Positions 1 through 13,480 of a stretch of 64,000 nt of DNA are shown in pieces. Below the pieces are notes generated by a model. It worked only from the letters and a program-made list of their open reading frames with translations. It was not told where the DNA came from and did no database searches. A program made the position numbers and the translations under genes. Every line of letters begins with the position of its first letter. Position 1 is the stretch's first letter. Location: assembly GCA_964034945.1 (NCBI GenBank), contig OZ035962.1, positions 107,704,034 to 107,768,033 of the forward strand, in the 5' to 3' direction. The stretch comes from Chrysopilus asiliformis. Taxonomy: Eukaryota; Arthropoda; Insecta; Diptera; Rhagionidae.

Positions 1-293
1 TCCTAATTTAATGCAAGATATTTTCAGTTCGTCCTTTGTGGTTGTAAAACCTTACAAATTTTCCAATCCCATCTATGGTTTGCAATTCATGTGAAACTAT
101 AGGTGTGTCAGCAGGGAAGAAAGTTGTCTTGAACCACAACTCGAGATATCGAAGGCGTAATTTGGAGTGGCACTTCAAGAAGACGTAAAACAAGGTTTTT
201 GTAACTTCTTGTAACGCGAATTTTTTAAAACTAGCCGTAGTTGCTGGAAATATCGGAGTCGAAAAGTAAATTTTTTGGGCAAAATAGTGGACT
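1..293. repeat. Fragment of a dispersed repeat
   Basis: The segment with GTAAAACCTTACAA and CCATCTATGG (about 45-80) recurs in diverged form near 8085-8135, 23925-23970 and 53420-53435 with the same order of short words. It is probably a decayed interspersed element; class unknown. Confidence 0.4.
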
Positions 294-454
294 TTAACAC
301 GTTGACTGCCAGAACAATTTTGCAAAAATGTAAGGGAGATGCCAATACATGTAGACGTATGTAGAATGTACGTATGTATGAATGTATATATGTATGCATG
401 TAGATTCTAGACCCAGGTATCGAAAAATGATAGCCATGGCAGTCAATGTGTTAA
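294..454 (+). mobile_element. TTAA-flanked MITE, uninterrupted copy
   Basis: Bounded by TTAA at 294-297 and 451-454. Terminal inverted repeats read CACGTTGACTGCCA and, inverted at the right end, CACATTGACTGCCA. TTAA target duplication is the signature of piggyBac-type (also Kolobok-type) elements. The interior is a short TATGTATG-rich tract without coding capacity. A second copy is at 38090-38602. Confidence 0.7.
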
Positions 455-1904
455 CTCTAGCACTAGCGATACTATTTAGTAGTTTTAGTATTGCATTCAA
501 GATTGTCTCCAGAATCTAAGGAAAAACTTGGTTTTCCAAGAAAAAACTTGGAACCTGGGGGGGTTCAAGTTGGAAATTTGTTTTGAAAAAAACCTCAACT
601 TCCGGTGTTATGCTAGGATCAGGTTCAAAATACCAGTTAGATCCAGAATTGCTAATTACTTCCTATTTTTCATTTTTCATGCTCAAAAGTTCATATTGCA
701 ATGAAAAATTTATAATTTACCCATAATTGCACGCCATTTTTAACCATCAGCGAAACCATGTGATTATTCAGGAAGTCAACACCATGTGTCACCTCAAATT
801 AAATAATTTCCATCATCTTTTCTCATCAATTCAACATAAAGTCAGTCGTATTATGAATATTTGTACGGTTGCATGACGTTCTGCAGAATCATCGTCGCTA
901 TTGGTCCGTTGACTGAATCAAGTCACAGAGTCACCAGATCGAGCCCCATTGAGCGACATCTTCACTTTGACATTGTGATCATGGCATTGAATTTTATGAC
1001 CGAAATAAATGAGATAAATATGACTGACAGTCAAAAAAGAATATTCCATCGAAATCCAAATCCATTGTTCAGTCAGTAGTTCAATTCAATTATTCTTTGG
1101 CCGCAACAACAAGAATTAAATTTGCGTGAGGCTCCCACTGACCTTAAATTTCGGTTAGCAGTTTTTTTTAATCAACCCCACACTAACATCCAGACCTATT
1201 ACCCCAAAAATATTCAGCCTCTCCATTGATATGTTGTGAAAAACTATGTCTGTTTGATTTGCGCGCTCTACCGTCGGATAAGTCTTTCTCTCTTGCGCAG
1301 GCGAGAATTTTCACAAAAGCTCAATTATTGTGACTATTCGAGATACTTATATTTTGCGTGTGTATCGCCCGATTCGCTTATTTGTACGAATTCGCTACAT
1401 CGCGGCAGATAATAATTCGCGCAAAAATCCGCCAGTGACACTGGCAGAGTGCATTGACAGCAACCTTGTGTGCCTTACTTTTCACCCCTCGATTCGCCCC
1501 TCGTCCTCATTAGCAGTCTGCTGATTTTTTTTTCTGCGTCGATCTATAAAAGTTTTGCTAGCTTGTCGCATTTTTTGAAAAAAATCATCTATTGGTTCTA
1601 TATATACTTGTATAGCTTAGCTTTATTAGCTTTGCCTAAGCTCGTCCGCCCCCGCGCTGATTCCGCGATAGCGAAATCGTTTTTACGTGCGTCTCTACAC
1701 TCTTGCGGCTAATCATTGTTTATTTTTAGTTTTGTCCGAAATATACCAATCGAAATATGAACGAAAAAAACACTAACAGATAAAAGTGCCGAAATTAAAG
1801 CAAATAAATAATAAAATATTCACTAATATTTTCACTGTATGAAACATGAAAAGTTACTAATGGCTGGTAGGTGATTGTGATGTACCCCCGGTGATGGTAA
1901 TTAT
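455..1904. other. Gene-free stretch, probable intron
   Basis: No coding region supported. The part at 1250-1710 is less AT-rich and contains TATAAAAG at 1545-1552 without a clear initiator 30 bp on. Nothing else recognised. Confidence 0.5.
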
Positions 1905-3398
1905 TAGGGCTGCCAAAAATATGCACTAAAAAAGGCGAAATATGCGCATATAATATGCACTAAAAACGACAAAATATGCACTTAAATATGCACTTTAAAA
2001 ACATTCAAAATCCGAAATATAGTATATTTCACCCAAAATAGTGAACGGAACTTGTTAAAATGTGGTTAATTCGACTTATGTGGAAAATAAAAAAATTGAA
2101 AAAATAATAGTCTGTGAAAAAAGATTGACATTTTGACAGACCAAAAAATTTTTTACTTGTTTCTAAATTGCAACTGTTAAATTTTAAGATATTTCGAAAA
2201 GAGGTTCAATACTTCATATTGTCTATGGTATAATCGGGGTTACAATTTGTAGAAAAATCTCAGTTGTGGCTACCACAAAACTTTCTTCCACAAAATCTAC
2301 GACCCTGCGCAATTTACGCTATAGCCCTATCGTTTTGTCAATCAAAGACGACCTCAAAATGTACAAAATTTGAAATAACTTGAGAATGGTAAAAGGTAAA
2401 AATGTAGAAAATTTCATTGCCTTTAATTCGTTTTTCAAAAGTTTTTTCGAAAAACTGTTAGTTTGCAAAATATTCGCCATAATATGATTTTTAGATTTTA
2501 ATAAAAATATTTCAATAACGGTAAAAGATAATGGATAACTGTAAAAGACAAAATTGTGCAGAATGCCATTCTCATTAATTCATCTCATATATACAGTAAG
2601 CAAAAAACCATTTTTTTCGAGATCATGGAAAAAAATTAATTTTTTTGAAATAACGGTGTATCTCGATAACAGTTTGAGATATCGAGTTCTAGCAAAAGAC
2701 ATAAGTGTAGGAATTTTTTTTTCTCGAGGTTTTGTCATACTTAACACTACTAAAACTGCGTAGTTTCGGAGTTAGGAAATTGAGAAAAACTAATTCGCGA
2801 TTTTTAAAAAGCCGCCATTTTGGTTACTTCTGGCTAACGGATTTCCGCCTAAAGTTGATAGGATCGTCCCATTCCAGGACCAAATATGCCTATAAAATCT
2901 CATGGCTCTAGCTCTATTCGTTTTCTTGTACACCTTGTACACAGACTGACAGACAGACTGACAGACAGAAAGATATTTTTGTAATATGACTCCAATCGAC
3001 TAAGGAGTGATCGAGAAATGTTTTTTTTAGGTTCAATTAAAAGGTCGAAATTTTTCATGAATACAATACTGTATTATACTTCGTAGAAGAAAGTAAAAAC
3101 ACATATTTATTTATTTTTAATATTTATTCTAGCTGAAACAGTCGAATTATAATTTGAATTGTACAAAAAAAAATTTGGTTGTTCATGAAAGTTGTAAAAT
3201 ATGCAACTAAATATGCATTATATGCATTTATATGCATTTATATGCAAATATGCACTAACGTGTCAAATATGCGAAATATGCAACAACAAGTGACCTTCAT
3301 TCGCTTCTAAACTTATTGATTCGGATGAATAAAAAACTCCCGGAGCCGAAATCATAACGAGAAGAAATATGCAAATGCATATTTTTGGCAGCCCTAGT
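1905..3398. mobile_element. hAT-like non-autonomous element, 1.5 kb
   Basis: Ends are TAGGGCTGCCAAAAATATGC and its inverted counterpart, with a perfect 8-bp target duplication GTAATTAT at 1897-1904 and 3399-3406, the hAT signature. Subterminal regions on both sides are packed with short ATATGCA motifs, which may be transposase binding sites. The interior has no transposase frame. It contains sequence ending in a GACAGACA run near 2940-2970 that looks like an older dispersed repeat caught inside. Confidence 0.8.
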
Positions 3399-3406
3399 AA
3401 TTATGT

Positions 3407-5012
3407 TTACTTAGAGATTTTTGGGAAAAAGAACCGAAGAATCTAATTGGGAAATTCAAAACCTGACAAATATACAAAAATCAACACAAAAACTGTTGAT
3501 TTTTGTATATTCAACACCTTTTTTCAACACACGGCGGAAATTCTTTTACATTCCTCTCAGAGAATGTCTCCACCTAATTTTTATATTGAAAATATGTGCG
3601 TTAAGTGAAAACTTTGAGTCCTGACAAGAAAAACATTTGACAAAACTTTGAGTCCTGACAAGAAAAACACAAAATTTGGGCGGCCAATGTTTTCCTCGTT
3701 CCTCTGAATTTATTACTTTAGGAACTATCAGAAGAAATTTCGACTCAATCGGCAGCGAGGCTTTGGATTCAGAGCTTTTGAAAGCGAGTAATAGGTTGTC
3801 CTTAAAATACGTCAGAATAATTTCTGGATCTAGTTAGAAACCGGATACTCGAAGACTCAGTTCCGAGTCCAGGAACCGGGAACCGTTTGAGAACCATTTC
3901 CGAGTCAAAACCCCAGAAAAAAATAATTCATTGCAAACACTTCTTATTTTCGGTTCTTGAGCTCGGAACCGAATACCGGGTTCTTGATTTCGGAACCGGA
4001 TTCTTGATTTCGGAATTGCATACCGGTTTTTCGCAGAACCAATTAGTGAAAATTTTAGGAACCGGCTACCCGGTTCGTTCAATTCAACAGTTCTAGAATC
4101 GCCGCACTTTTGCAACCCTCATTATAGCAATACTCGCTTTATTGCAACGTTTTTGGTAAATTGGTTGCGCACTTAAGCGGGGACTACTGTATAAAGTTTC
4201 AGGTGTCTAACTCAACTTGTCTCGAAATTATCTTCTGAACAGATTTGCAAGACTCCCAGTTTTTTACCACTCTAAACACGCTGGTGTAGTCCATTATTTT
4301 ATCTTTCGCGTTACAAAAGCCACAGCACTAGCTCCCTTACAACACGATCACAGAGGGTATAAAAAACTCCGCAATCTCTGAGAGCAAACAAATCGGTTGC
4401 AAGCTTCGCGTTTCCTGGCTGTCGGCGGCGTTAGTAGAGCTTCTTGTGAGAGGCGATCTACATATTTTTTTCTTGTGACTGTGTCACCTCTAATCTTGCA
4501 AAAAAAAAATGATAAAATACGAACTTCGCACATCGTCATAGGAAAACAGAAGATATCGCACATACTTGAAAATAAAAAAATCGTAGACACTTTGATAGGA
4601 ATTTGTGCCTCTTTGCTAGCGGCTAGAGGGTGTTTTGGGGACGCAAGGGTTGGTGCTGATTCAATAGAGATTATGTGTGCGTGCTATGCGTATTTCGAAA
4701 ATATTTACCGTGCGAGCGATGCGGTAATTGGCCATCCCAAAGTGTGAATGAACGACTTCAATGCCATAACGAAGCTTTCATTAGGTTAGCTGCAAAACAC
4801 TAGGTATGGGCGGTGAAGTGCTGTTTTTTTGCGAGAAAAACTGTTTTTTGCGATGTTATCTATGATTTGGCAATGACTTAGATTAACGGTGAATTTCATG
4901 ATGAAAGTTTAAAAAAACTACTTTCTATTTTTCCAAATTTTTTGCAAAAAGTTTTTTAACCCCACTTTGAAGGAAATTTTTTAACATGAGTGGCTAATAG
5001 TTATTGATTACC
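3407..5012. other. Gene-free stretch with a GGAACCGG-rich repeat
   Basis: From about 3839 to 4085 the words GGAACCG and TTCTTGATTTCGGAACCG-like units recur in both orientations, making an imperfect repeat cluster. The rest is unremarkable AT-rich sequence. Confidence 0.45.
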
Positions 5013-5179
5013 AACCCGGCCCTTACACGCGACTATAAAGTCTGTCAGTAGCACAGACTTCAAATGTCAAATTACTGACAACGAATTAAAATACATTTAG
5101 CGAACTGGCAGGCAGTGCATTTACACGAGACTGTGTCAGCGACTGTATCAGCTCTACAGACGCGTGTAAGGGCCGGGTT
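5013..5179. mobile_element. MITE with 19-bp terminal inverted repeats
   Basis: AACCCGGCCCTTACACGCG at 5013-5031 is exactly inverted at 5161-5179. The 167-bp element has a short interior with CTGTCAG-type subrepeats. No clear target duplication, so the superfamily is not assigned. Confidence 0.65.
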
Positions 5180-5241
5180 AGTTTTCCGAATTGTTTGCTA
5201 AAAAACGATTGTCAAAATATTTGTTGAAAATCAAAAATTTA

Positions 5242-5358
5242 AAGCCACCGAGGGTAAATCACATTCTTTCATGAATAACAGGCGATATGATACTCAATTT
5301 ATTGTAAATTGAAGCCACCGAGGGTAAAAAACAGTTTTTCATAAATAACATGCGATAT
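5242..5358 (+). repeat. Diverged tandem duplication, about 70-bp unit
   Basis: AAGCCACCGAGGGTAAA occurs at 5242 and again at 5312, each followed by a TTTTTCAT-AATAACA-GCGATAT series. Confidence 0.7.
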
Positions 5359-5620
5359 AAAAAAAATTTAAAATATCTGAAGAAAAAAACATTCTGACTC
5401 CATTCTATTAAAATTGTTTGGCTGCAAAGTTTAAGAAATCAGAAGTGGGATTCATTTAAGGTTTTTCAGATGTTTAAAAAAAAGTGATACAAAAGGCACT
5501 TGAAATTAAATGTTTTCGTGAGAGACAAAAACATTCCAGATGACCAATAAGCCCTAAGAATTTCACAGCAAAAGATTTTTGTTAAATTTTTAACGAGATA
5601 TCGCTTAAGCTGTTATGGCT

Positions 5621-5761
5621 AGTTGTCATTAGGCTAGTTGCTAGTTGATAGTAGCTGGGAACAATAGTATAGTGTCAGTTGCTTTTAACCAGCATAACCA
5701 GCATAAAAGTAGTTGAAAACTTTCTAGTTACTGTCAATTAGAAACTAGCCTAATGTCAACT
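5621..5761. mobile_element. Small foldback element
   Basis: AGTTGTCATTAGGCTAGTT at the left is mirrored by AACTAGCCTAATGTCAACT at the right (one or two mismatches), enclosing AGCATAACCAGCATAA. 141 bp, no coding capacity, probably a MITE remnant. Confidence 0.55.
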
Positions 5762-7051
5762 GGGAATTAGAGATGAAAAATCTCAAACTGTGACAGAAAG
5801 TTACGCAAGGATCAATAAATTTTGACCGCAAAAAATATTTAAGAGCCCCTAGAAAAGGATCTTTGACCCGTAGTGTTTTAATAAAAGTTGGTTCACCGCG
5901 CGAATATCGGTTACAAAAATTGGTGTTTAATAATTTCTTGGGAAATTTTTTAAAATGATTTTGACAAGATTTTATCCCGAATAGCCCAAGAGGATGCAAA
6001 AAGGATGCCGCGATCTCAAAATCAAGGAATTGGTGGGGATTGAAGTCGCAACGGCCACTTTTCGACTTCTTGTGTTTTTTAGGGAAATTCTAGGGAAAAC
6101 ACCTAAAATCAGACACACTAACTGAGAACTGAGTAAAATATTAATCGAATTCCCGGTGAAACATTTTCTAAATGCGAATGTACCTACACGAGTATATAAA
6201 AAATCAACTTAATCGAAATAGAATCAGGAATGATGAGAATGAACCCGCCTCGGTGATGAATGGTGTGCAATTTTTCTAGTTTTCTATTTTCTTTGATAAA
6301 AATGCTGTATTCCTCGAAGGTGAATTACCTCGTGAACTTAAGAATTATTCTTTTATTTTCTTTCTATTTTTTATACACTGTTTTTTTCCGACGAATAGCC
6401 AAACTGAATGGGTGCGAATGGGATAGACAGTATCAAAAATGGAACCTTCACACAGTTGTGCACTTGGTCGTCAGGCACGAAAGAACACAAGAATGGGATG
6501 ATGAGAGCAAAGTATGCAAAAGCATAAAACAAGAATAAGGTTAAACCTATTCCAACATAGTTCAGTACCCTTTAATTTCTATGTTGGCTAAGCCTCTGGT
6601 ATGATGGGGATGGGAAAGGCAAGAGAGGCTTGCCTAGTTCGGTTCATTTCGAAAAAGATAACCAAACATTTTTATAGTAATGACGATTTTACACATTCGC
6701 CGCAGCGTAAAAGTCATTTTCGAATCTGTTGTTTTTTCATCTACATTCTGTCGTTTAGTGTGCGTGAAACTATAGTAAAACTATTACTACATGACCGACT
6801 AGTAGTAGGCAGTCAATGTCCCTCTTACGTGCCGTGTGCTCCCCAGCATTAATTTCATTTTATTTCACTTCAGCCCATCATCCGTCGAGTGAATTCAAAA
6901 GCAACGAACTTTCGAGCCCAAGAAGCTGGGGCACCGGAGAGCAAAGACCCGAACCGCGCACCCGTCAAGCGTCTCCCATGCTTCTCAACGCTTCTACGGA
7001 CGAATCACATTATAGATGGGAAAAGCCGTAAAAGAAAAATCAATAACAAAT

Positions 7052-7064
7052 GGGTCAATGAACC
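7052..7064 (+). promoter_or_regulatory. EcRE-like palindrome, full match to consensus
   Basis: GGGTCAATGAACC fits RG(G/T)TCANTGA(C/A)CY at all 13 positions. This is the inverted repeat with 1-bp spacing bound by the EcR/USP heterodimer. It lies about 39 kb upstream of the E75B start, in a repeat-poor block. Confidence 0.5.
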
Positions 7065-7605
7065 ATCAACCACCTCACCAATGGCCGTCGGCAGTGGCAG
7101 CGATTTTATGCTGGTCGGCAGTAGGCGCACTATATTTTCACTGCTGCTGCTGGTAATACAGATTTTTTGATGACGAAATATACAGCGAATTCGGGGTTCG
7201 TCCTCCCCACTTCGTGTAAAGAAATGGTTCGCTCTCCAACGTTCTTGTAGGGCATCATCGGCACCTACACAAGGATCCGATTTCGCTGAGTTTTGCTCCC
7301 CTTCACTATACTCGATAGTTCCAGCGAAAAACCCCCATGCAGAATATGCACTCGATGGTGGTAGTGTAGTAATTTGCAGCAAAACTGCACTACATGCACT
7401 CACACCATTCAAACTGGATCCACAACTTGTTTCGCCACACTGCAAAATAGCAGCGACTTGCAATTTTCAAGTGCAAAAGAGCGCAACCATCTCTTTTTTA
7501 TGCTTTTTTAGTAACACTCGTGCATTTATTATTTATGCTTTTTGATAGTATTTGTCAAGTTGTGCGCATAAATTCACCACAAACAGTTGCAATATGTCAG
7601 TGGCC

Positions 7606-7618
7606 CGTTCATTGCACT
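7606..7618 (+). promoter_or_regulatory. EcRE-like palindrome of the hsp27 type
   Basis: CGTTCATTGCACT differs from the hsp27 element as I recall it (GGTTCAATGCACT) only at the first base and at the free central base. It is 550 bp from the full-consensus site at 7052, so the two form a pair. Confidence 0.45.
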
Positions 7619-8266
7619 TTACGGTTACGAAGGTTTTGCGCTTCGATTCCATTGCAATATTTAAAAAAAAAATGCTTTTTACGAGGAGCAGCGCTTTATG
7701 CTTCGATGGTCTATTTCAATAAAGAAATGATGACAAACCTATAGTGAAAAAACCATAAAAATAATTTACACACGTGTAAATTGTGTTTATGCAAAGAAAA
7801 AAAAAATTTATATCTTAGTTGGCTTTGAACCGAAAAATTTAGGGCAGTGATCGCAAAGTTAATGACTGGTTGGGGAGTCAATAGGAAATTTTTATGCAAG
7901 GTTTTGATGGTATTGATATGCCTTTTCCGACTGTTCTACAATCATCCCTTAATCAAACCAATTTTCCTCAAACGATCGTAGGATTTTCCTGAATTTCTAA
8001 AAATTTTGGAAAAATGAAGAGTTGGAGTTAGTGAGGGAAAAGTTCTTGGCCGATTTGTACCACGCCCTCTACTGGTGGTGTATTGGAAAACCTTCCAAAT
8101 GTCTCACTTCCATCTATGGCAAAACTGTAGGTGCAGAATAAAACCTTAACTTGAAGAAGCCGAGACCCAAAGCTGGTACTGTTATTTCAAGGTTACCCAA
8201 AACATTTGTAAGGTTCGCTTTACCGAAACGAACACTAGTAGTAGGTCCATTTTTATAGTTTCAGCC

Positions 8267-8300
8267 AGAGCTTAGGGGAAGACCCTTTAATGCCGAAGCA
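8267..8300 (-). repeat. Dispersed repeat word, partner at 38954-38987
   Basis: Thirty-two of 34 bases match the inverted copy at 38954-38987 (core TTCGGCATTAAAGGGTCTTC). Probably the conserved end of a degraded element. Confidence 0.6.
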
Positions 8301-11300
8301 TAGAGTTTAGTGCATAAATTTTTTTTGGAAGCAACTAGTCTAGACTGCAATTTTTCAATAATTCTATCGGCGAAGAGCAAGGAAGATAAAATTGTTAATA
8401 AAAACCAATTGAGAAAAGCCTGACCCAGACCCCAATTTAGTGTTGCCCAAAAAGACATTCCTGGTGAAAGACTATTTATAAATCCACAAAAAAATTTTGG
8501 TTTCTTCCCCAATTTTAACCAAGAAATCGAATTGTATTCAATCACGTTTTTCAGAATTTAAGGAGCTTTAAATTTCTAAAAGAATCCCGACAAATGAGCA
8601 ATCCTTTTTATACTCGTAAAACCTAAAAAAGGTTTCAAATACAATAAAAATCTAGAAAAAATTCTGTTCTCATTTTTTATTAAGTTACTGGGAAAATGAT
8701 TTCAAGAGTCGCATAGTGAAATTGAAGTAAATTGGGCCATGTGATATTTTGAAATGCCTTCTTTTTTATTTAATATCGTTATTGGTATATCTCTGTGGTA
8801 TCTGGTATCTCATATCATTGTGCGAGATAAAATGTAAGCCTTTTACCAGGGGCCAAAAAGGGAATGAAGAAAAAATATAACAGAAGAAATGCATCTTATG
8901 TAATAAAAAAAATTGTCTAGCCGGGTTTTTATAAAATTTCTCTTTTGATATCAAAAGAATTTTCTTTTTCCCTTTTCCCAGACATAATAAAATTCTCAAT
9001 TTAATGATTTTTTGTTTTCATTTGTTTCTTTCAACAAATTATTATAAAGAAAACCCCCTAACGTGCATTTATGAGGGTAGGAATTTCAAGTGCATCTTCT
9101 TGCATCATGTGCGAAAGTACTTCAGGAATTTCGTATGTCTGCGGGTACCGGAAATATTTTTGAATTAAGAATTTGATGTGATGATGGTTTTTTTTTGTTA
9201 CGAGGCAAAAAAGCCTGTAAGGGTTAAAGTGTGAAATACGCAGACTGCAGTTGGTAGCAATTTGTAATCGCAGTAAAAAAAAATCCGATTGTTTGACAAA
9301 AATTTTAAAACATTTTGACACGATTTTGTAGACAATTTGATGCTTTTTGATGGCACCATTTTGTGATCCAAAGAAAGAAAATCTGAAAATAGTGGAATAG
9401 AATATCGTGATGAGTTTTTGAGAAAATTTGAAATAAGAGGCCATCGTACTCGAAGCAATCGGCCAATGACTTATGCATGTTATGCTGGGCCGCGCATACA
9501 TACTTTCACATTCATCCAATTCCAACAAAAACAACAAAAAAAAAACACCCATCAAACAGTCAACGGACGATTGAACGAATAATGTGCGCCATTTCCACAC
9601 AAACGGAGCGGACGGCGGGGCAATAAAGAAGACGAACTTGAGGCCGTCAATCGATGCTCCCCAAAAGACACCCAGTAAAACATAATAAAACTTTTCACTC
9701 CCCGCCCTTCCATCCATAGTTTCGCTGCATTTCCATAAAATAAACGTTTTATCACAGCATAAATTTTCTGTCGTGTTGTGCTATAGTAAGAGTCGATTTT
9801 GTATGCATGCCGTCTTTATGACAATCAAGGAAAAATTATATTCACAGCAAATGAAAAGGAAAATTTTCTTCTATTAACGGAAAATGGAAAAGTTTTGGGA
9901 AAACAGAGAGGGAGAAAATCTAATGGGAACCATGCGGTAGAAAAGAGAATTCGAGCCAGTTGGCCTCCTAGCATTGAAGGAATGCTCCCCTCCCCCCTTC
10001 TAACCCTTCTACAACGTTTCTGCTCCCATGCATGCAAGCATACTTGAGAAATTACACTCAAGCGAACGTGATTTCAAGTGCATTAGAAGGCATCAACCTT
10101 TCCTTTGCACTACAAACAACTTCTGGATGACGATGACCTCCATCCAACATCGAACTCGCGCCCAAGTGGCAACTTTGGCTCAACCGCTCGCATTGCGCCA
10201 GCCTGTAAAAGACTCAAGCGGAAAATGCATTAAAGCAGGAGACACGCAATCTTCATATTTTCATCCACCATTCGGAATCCATTCGACAATGCAATTCAGT
10301 GAAAATTCGCTCAAGATCATCGATCTCTACTCGTTACAAGATGCATCTCAATCAAAGTGCATGTCATAAAGTAAACCAGTGCTTGGACAAGAAATCTCGA
10401 GTTAGTATTGAACGTTAGATCGGCATTTTTGTCGGTTTGGGGGGTAATTTCGATCGCATGCAGGGTCGAATTTTCGACGAAAACAAAGTTTTGAAGATGA
10501 TTAAAGAAGATTTTAAACTTTTGGTTCCCTAAAGAGGTTTTAAACTTTTGCTTTTCGAAAGGAGTTTTAATAAAAGAGGCCAAATTTGAATTTTAGGCTT
10601 TTCGGACCACCACGCCACCGACCCTTGCTTCCCCTTCTTTTGTCTCACTTTTCCGCAATTTTTTGTGTAGTGTTCGATATCTCCGTCACCCTACTGTAAA
10701 CTTACTCCTCCTCCTCCCCGAAAAGTGCCACTTATTTTATGGACTAAACCCGGCGCCGCTTGACATTTTAATTGTGTTTTAAAAATTTTGGGTTTATTTT
10801 CCAATATAACAAAGTTTGCATTTAAAATTCCAAGTTAAAATATTTCAGGTCTCCATTTGAATATTCGAAAAGACGTTCGAGAATATTTTCAGTCATTTCC
10901 CAGAAGGTCAGTGAATTTTGGATTCACTCTTACATGACACGATTTTAAATTTCTTCGTCGCGTACCCAATTTTTATTCAATTTTTTCCACCAATTTTTAA
11001 CCTTTCCCAGTTCTGTTCTCGAAACGCTTCGAATGTTCTTGGAGAAATTAAACACGATTTTTTGTCGCATTCGGTTTTAAGCGGTTATTTCTATGTGAAA
11101 TGGAAACAGAATGACGAAATTCAGTTAAAGATGATTTTAAACTCTGTCGGAGTTTAACGAAAAACTCTAACATTAAAATTGATGACGCACCAGAGTTCTC
11201 CGTTCTGATTCTAACCAAAAGTAGAAATCATTTCAGCAGAAATACTCTGGATTCGGGCAATCCGCCTGTAAATAAGTGTCTTTGAACAGCGATGAACCCT

Positions 11301-11674
11301 TTCGCGACCATCATCACACACCGACTTCCCCGAGGAACCCTGAAGTAGTCCACAAACATTCGTACAAAATGCGAACCACCTGAACCTAACCTATTCCATC
11401 CATCCCTGATGCCTTGGCCATCGTCATCACCACACCAGAATCCGTCCATCCAGGCATCTTTCTGGTTTTTCCATCTCACTCTTATGCTGCCGTTATTGTT
11501 GTTTTGCTTGTATTTATGGAGTTTTTTTTATGTCTCGAAATAACTCCCATCACAATCCAGATAGCATCCAGAACCTACATTAGAACCGAACAGAAGAACA
11601 AACGAGAATCGGTAGCAGAAGAAGAAGACATGTTTGCCGTCCGTAGTAGAGCTAATACAGGTCATCGCACTGGC

Positions 11675-11685
11675 AATTTAGGTCA
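11675..11685 (+). promoter_or_regulatory. ROR/E75-type response element
   Basis: AATTTAGGTCA fits WAWNTRGGTCA, the monomer site bound by Hr3/ROR and E75/REV-ERB, at every position. A second half-site (CAGGTCA, 11658-11664) lies 21 bp upstream in the same orientation. Confidence 0.4.
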
Positions 11686-13480
11686 TCAACCTTGCATTTA
11701 GGTTACGATTAGGTTAGGTTGCAATAAACTCGACTCGTACATAGACTGTTCGTATGTTCTGGAAGCCTTCCTCGATCCCGTCGTCGTGTTGCTCTATTGT
11801 CGATCACACAATCAAGGTAGAACATATGCAGGGTGCATTTATTTCCCTGATGGATGGACGGATGTGTGTGGTTGGGAATGGAGGACATACCAAGCAGGGT
11901 AGAGCATATCAGATGGATATATAATTTTAGGTTTTATGGTTAGGTTAACGACACTCATACGCTGGCCATATCGACTTTGTTATCATAATTGTGTTCCCTT
12001 TTTTCTCTTATCCTTACGCGTGAGTGTATAGAAGTTTTTCCCTCCACATGCTTTGCAACATCGTTTGTTCTAGGGAGAAGCGAAAAAGAAGTTCTGCTGT
12101 TAGTAAATACTTTTAGTTAATAAAATTGGGGTGAATTTGTACCAACAGGAAGTCATGCTACGTACTTAACATAATTTCAAGGAATTGATCAGATCTACAT
12201 GAAAGAGTTGTAAACTAATTGCGGTTTTTGTTATTATTATAAAACTGTTGTAAACTACTTTAGATTGTTTTGTAATCCAACATGAGTTCAAATTCTGTAA
12301 CACAAAATCATAACGTGAGCGATATATAAGCTATTGGCTACGAAATTCTCGGGTCTTTGATCCGCAGACCTGCTGTGATCTGAAAAATATAATGCGACTG
12401 TTTATAAAAAAAATTACGATAATTTTAGGGTTTTTGGATCCCTCCTCCTTCCCCTTTATCAATTGTTTGCCAATTTTTTATGGAGTTTTCGATGCCTGAT
12501 TTCTTACCAAATGAATTTTGGTAAATACAATAAAAGTTCCCACAGAAGGGATCTTGCGGTCTCAAAGATTTTGTCCCGTCATGAAAATCCTGATCGCTTT
12601 GGTCAAGGGTATCCGATTTACTGAAATTCCGTCTAGAGTACCTAAGTATCCAAAAAAGCAGCTTTCACTCCACATCAAAATCAACGATATGAAATCTCAA
12701 ATAAATATCGCGAATTTGGGAGAAAAGGAAATCCAAACAGACAGAAATTAGTGACGTCTTTTAGGAGCCTGAAACTGAACAAAAATGATCAAAAAATTCT
12801 TCTTGTTTTTCCTCCAATAATTAGTAAAAATTCTGATTAAAATTTGTTCAAATCAAAAATCTATCTACATTATGGTAAAAAATAATAATTCAAGTACACA
12901 GAAATACACCTTGATTAAATCTCCATTGTTACAAATTCACAGAATCCAGAAACGAATATGTCAAGGTGACTAACATACCGCCAAATATCCGAAAATTGGT
13001 CTCGAAATTTCATCCAGTCCTTCGAAACGCTCGAGCTTAGGGCATTTGCGTCACTAGCGGTTGTCAACCTTTAACCTTTTTCAACCCATTCCCATTTCCC
13101 AAGGTGACCACCAACAATCACCAATCAACTCTCTGCCTTACACGGAAAATTCCCATTTCCCAGCCAAGTCCGGCGAAAAACGGTCGCCCTCCACTGGCTA
13201 AAAGTTAACTCTGAAACGCCAAAAAGTATGCAATAGTCCGGGAAAACTTGGAAATTCGTCGGTACATCGAACTTTAGTCTAAAGATCGAGCTTTGCGCTG
13301 GAAAAAAACACAAAAAAAAATGGAAATCAAAAGGAGCGAGTGCAGGGAGGGGAGACATGTCTAAAAACAATAGCAACATAGCTTTAGTATGTTATTTTGA
13401 GCCCAAAGTTATGCTGCTGAAATTCTCGCGGAAAGCTTGAGTTTTTTCCCGGCCTATGTTAACGAAAGATTTTCTTGGAA

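Larger units (their letters stand above)
5762..13480. other. Long gene-free stretch, probable E75 intron
   Basis: No coding gene supported across 7.7 kb. Open frames here (152 aa at 7005-7463 and 219 aa at 9058-9717, both minus) show no domain or signature. The region includes the EcRE-like pair at 7052/7606 and the ROR-type site at 11675. A 34-bp word at 8267-8300 recurs inverted at 38954-38987. Low-repeat, less AT-rich blocks lie around 6800-7450 and 9950-10350. Confidence 0.55.

Noticed and set aside
7005..7463. 152-aa minus-strand frame
   Set aside because: Lies in a less AT-rich block where stops are rarer; it overlaps plus-strand frames and shows no signature.
9058..9717. 219-aa open frame on the minus strand
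   Set aside because: Largest unexplained frame, but hydrophobic/low-complexity in character, no domain, overlaps other minus frames, and a frame this long is plausible by chance in 64 kb. Not called a gene.
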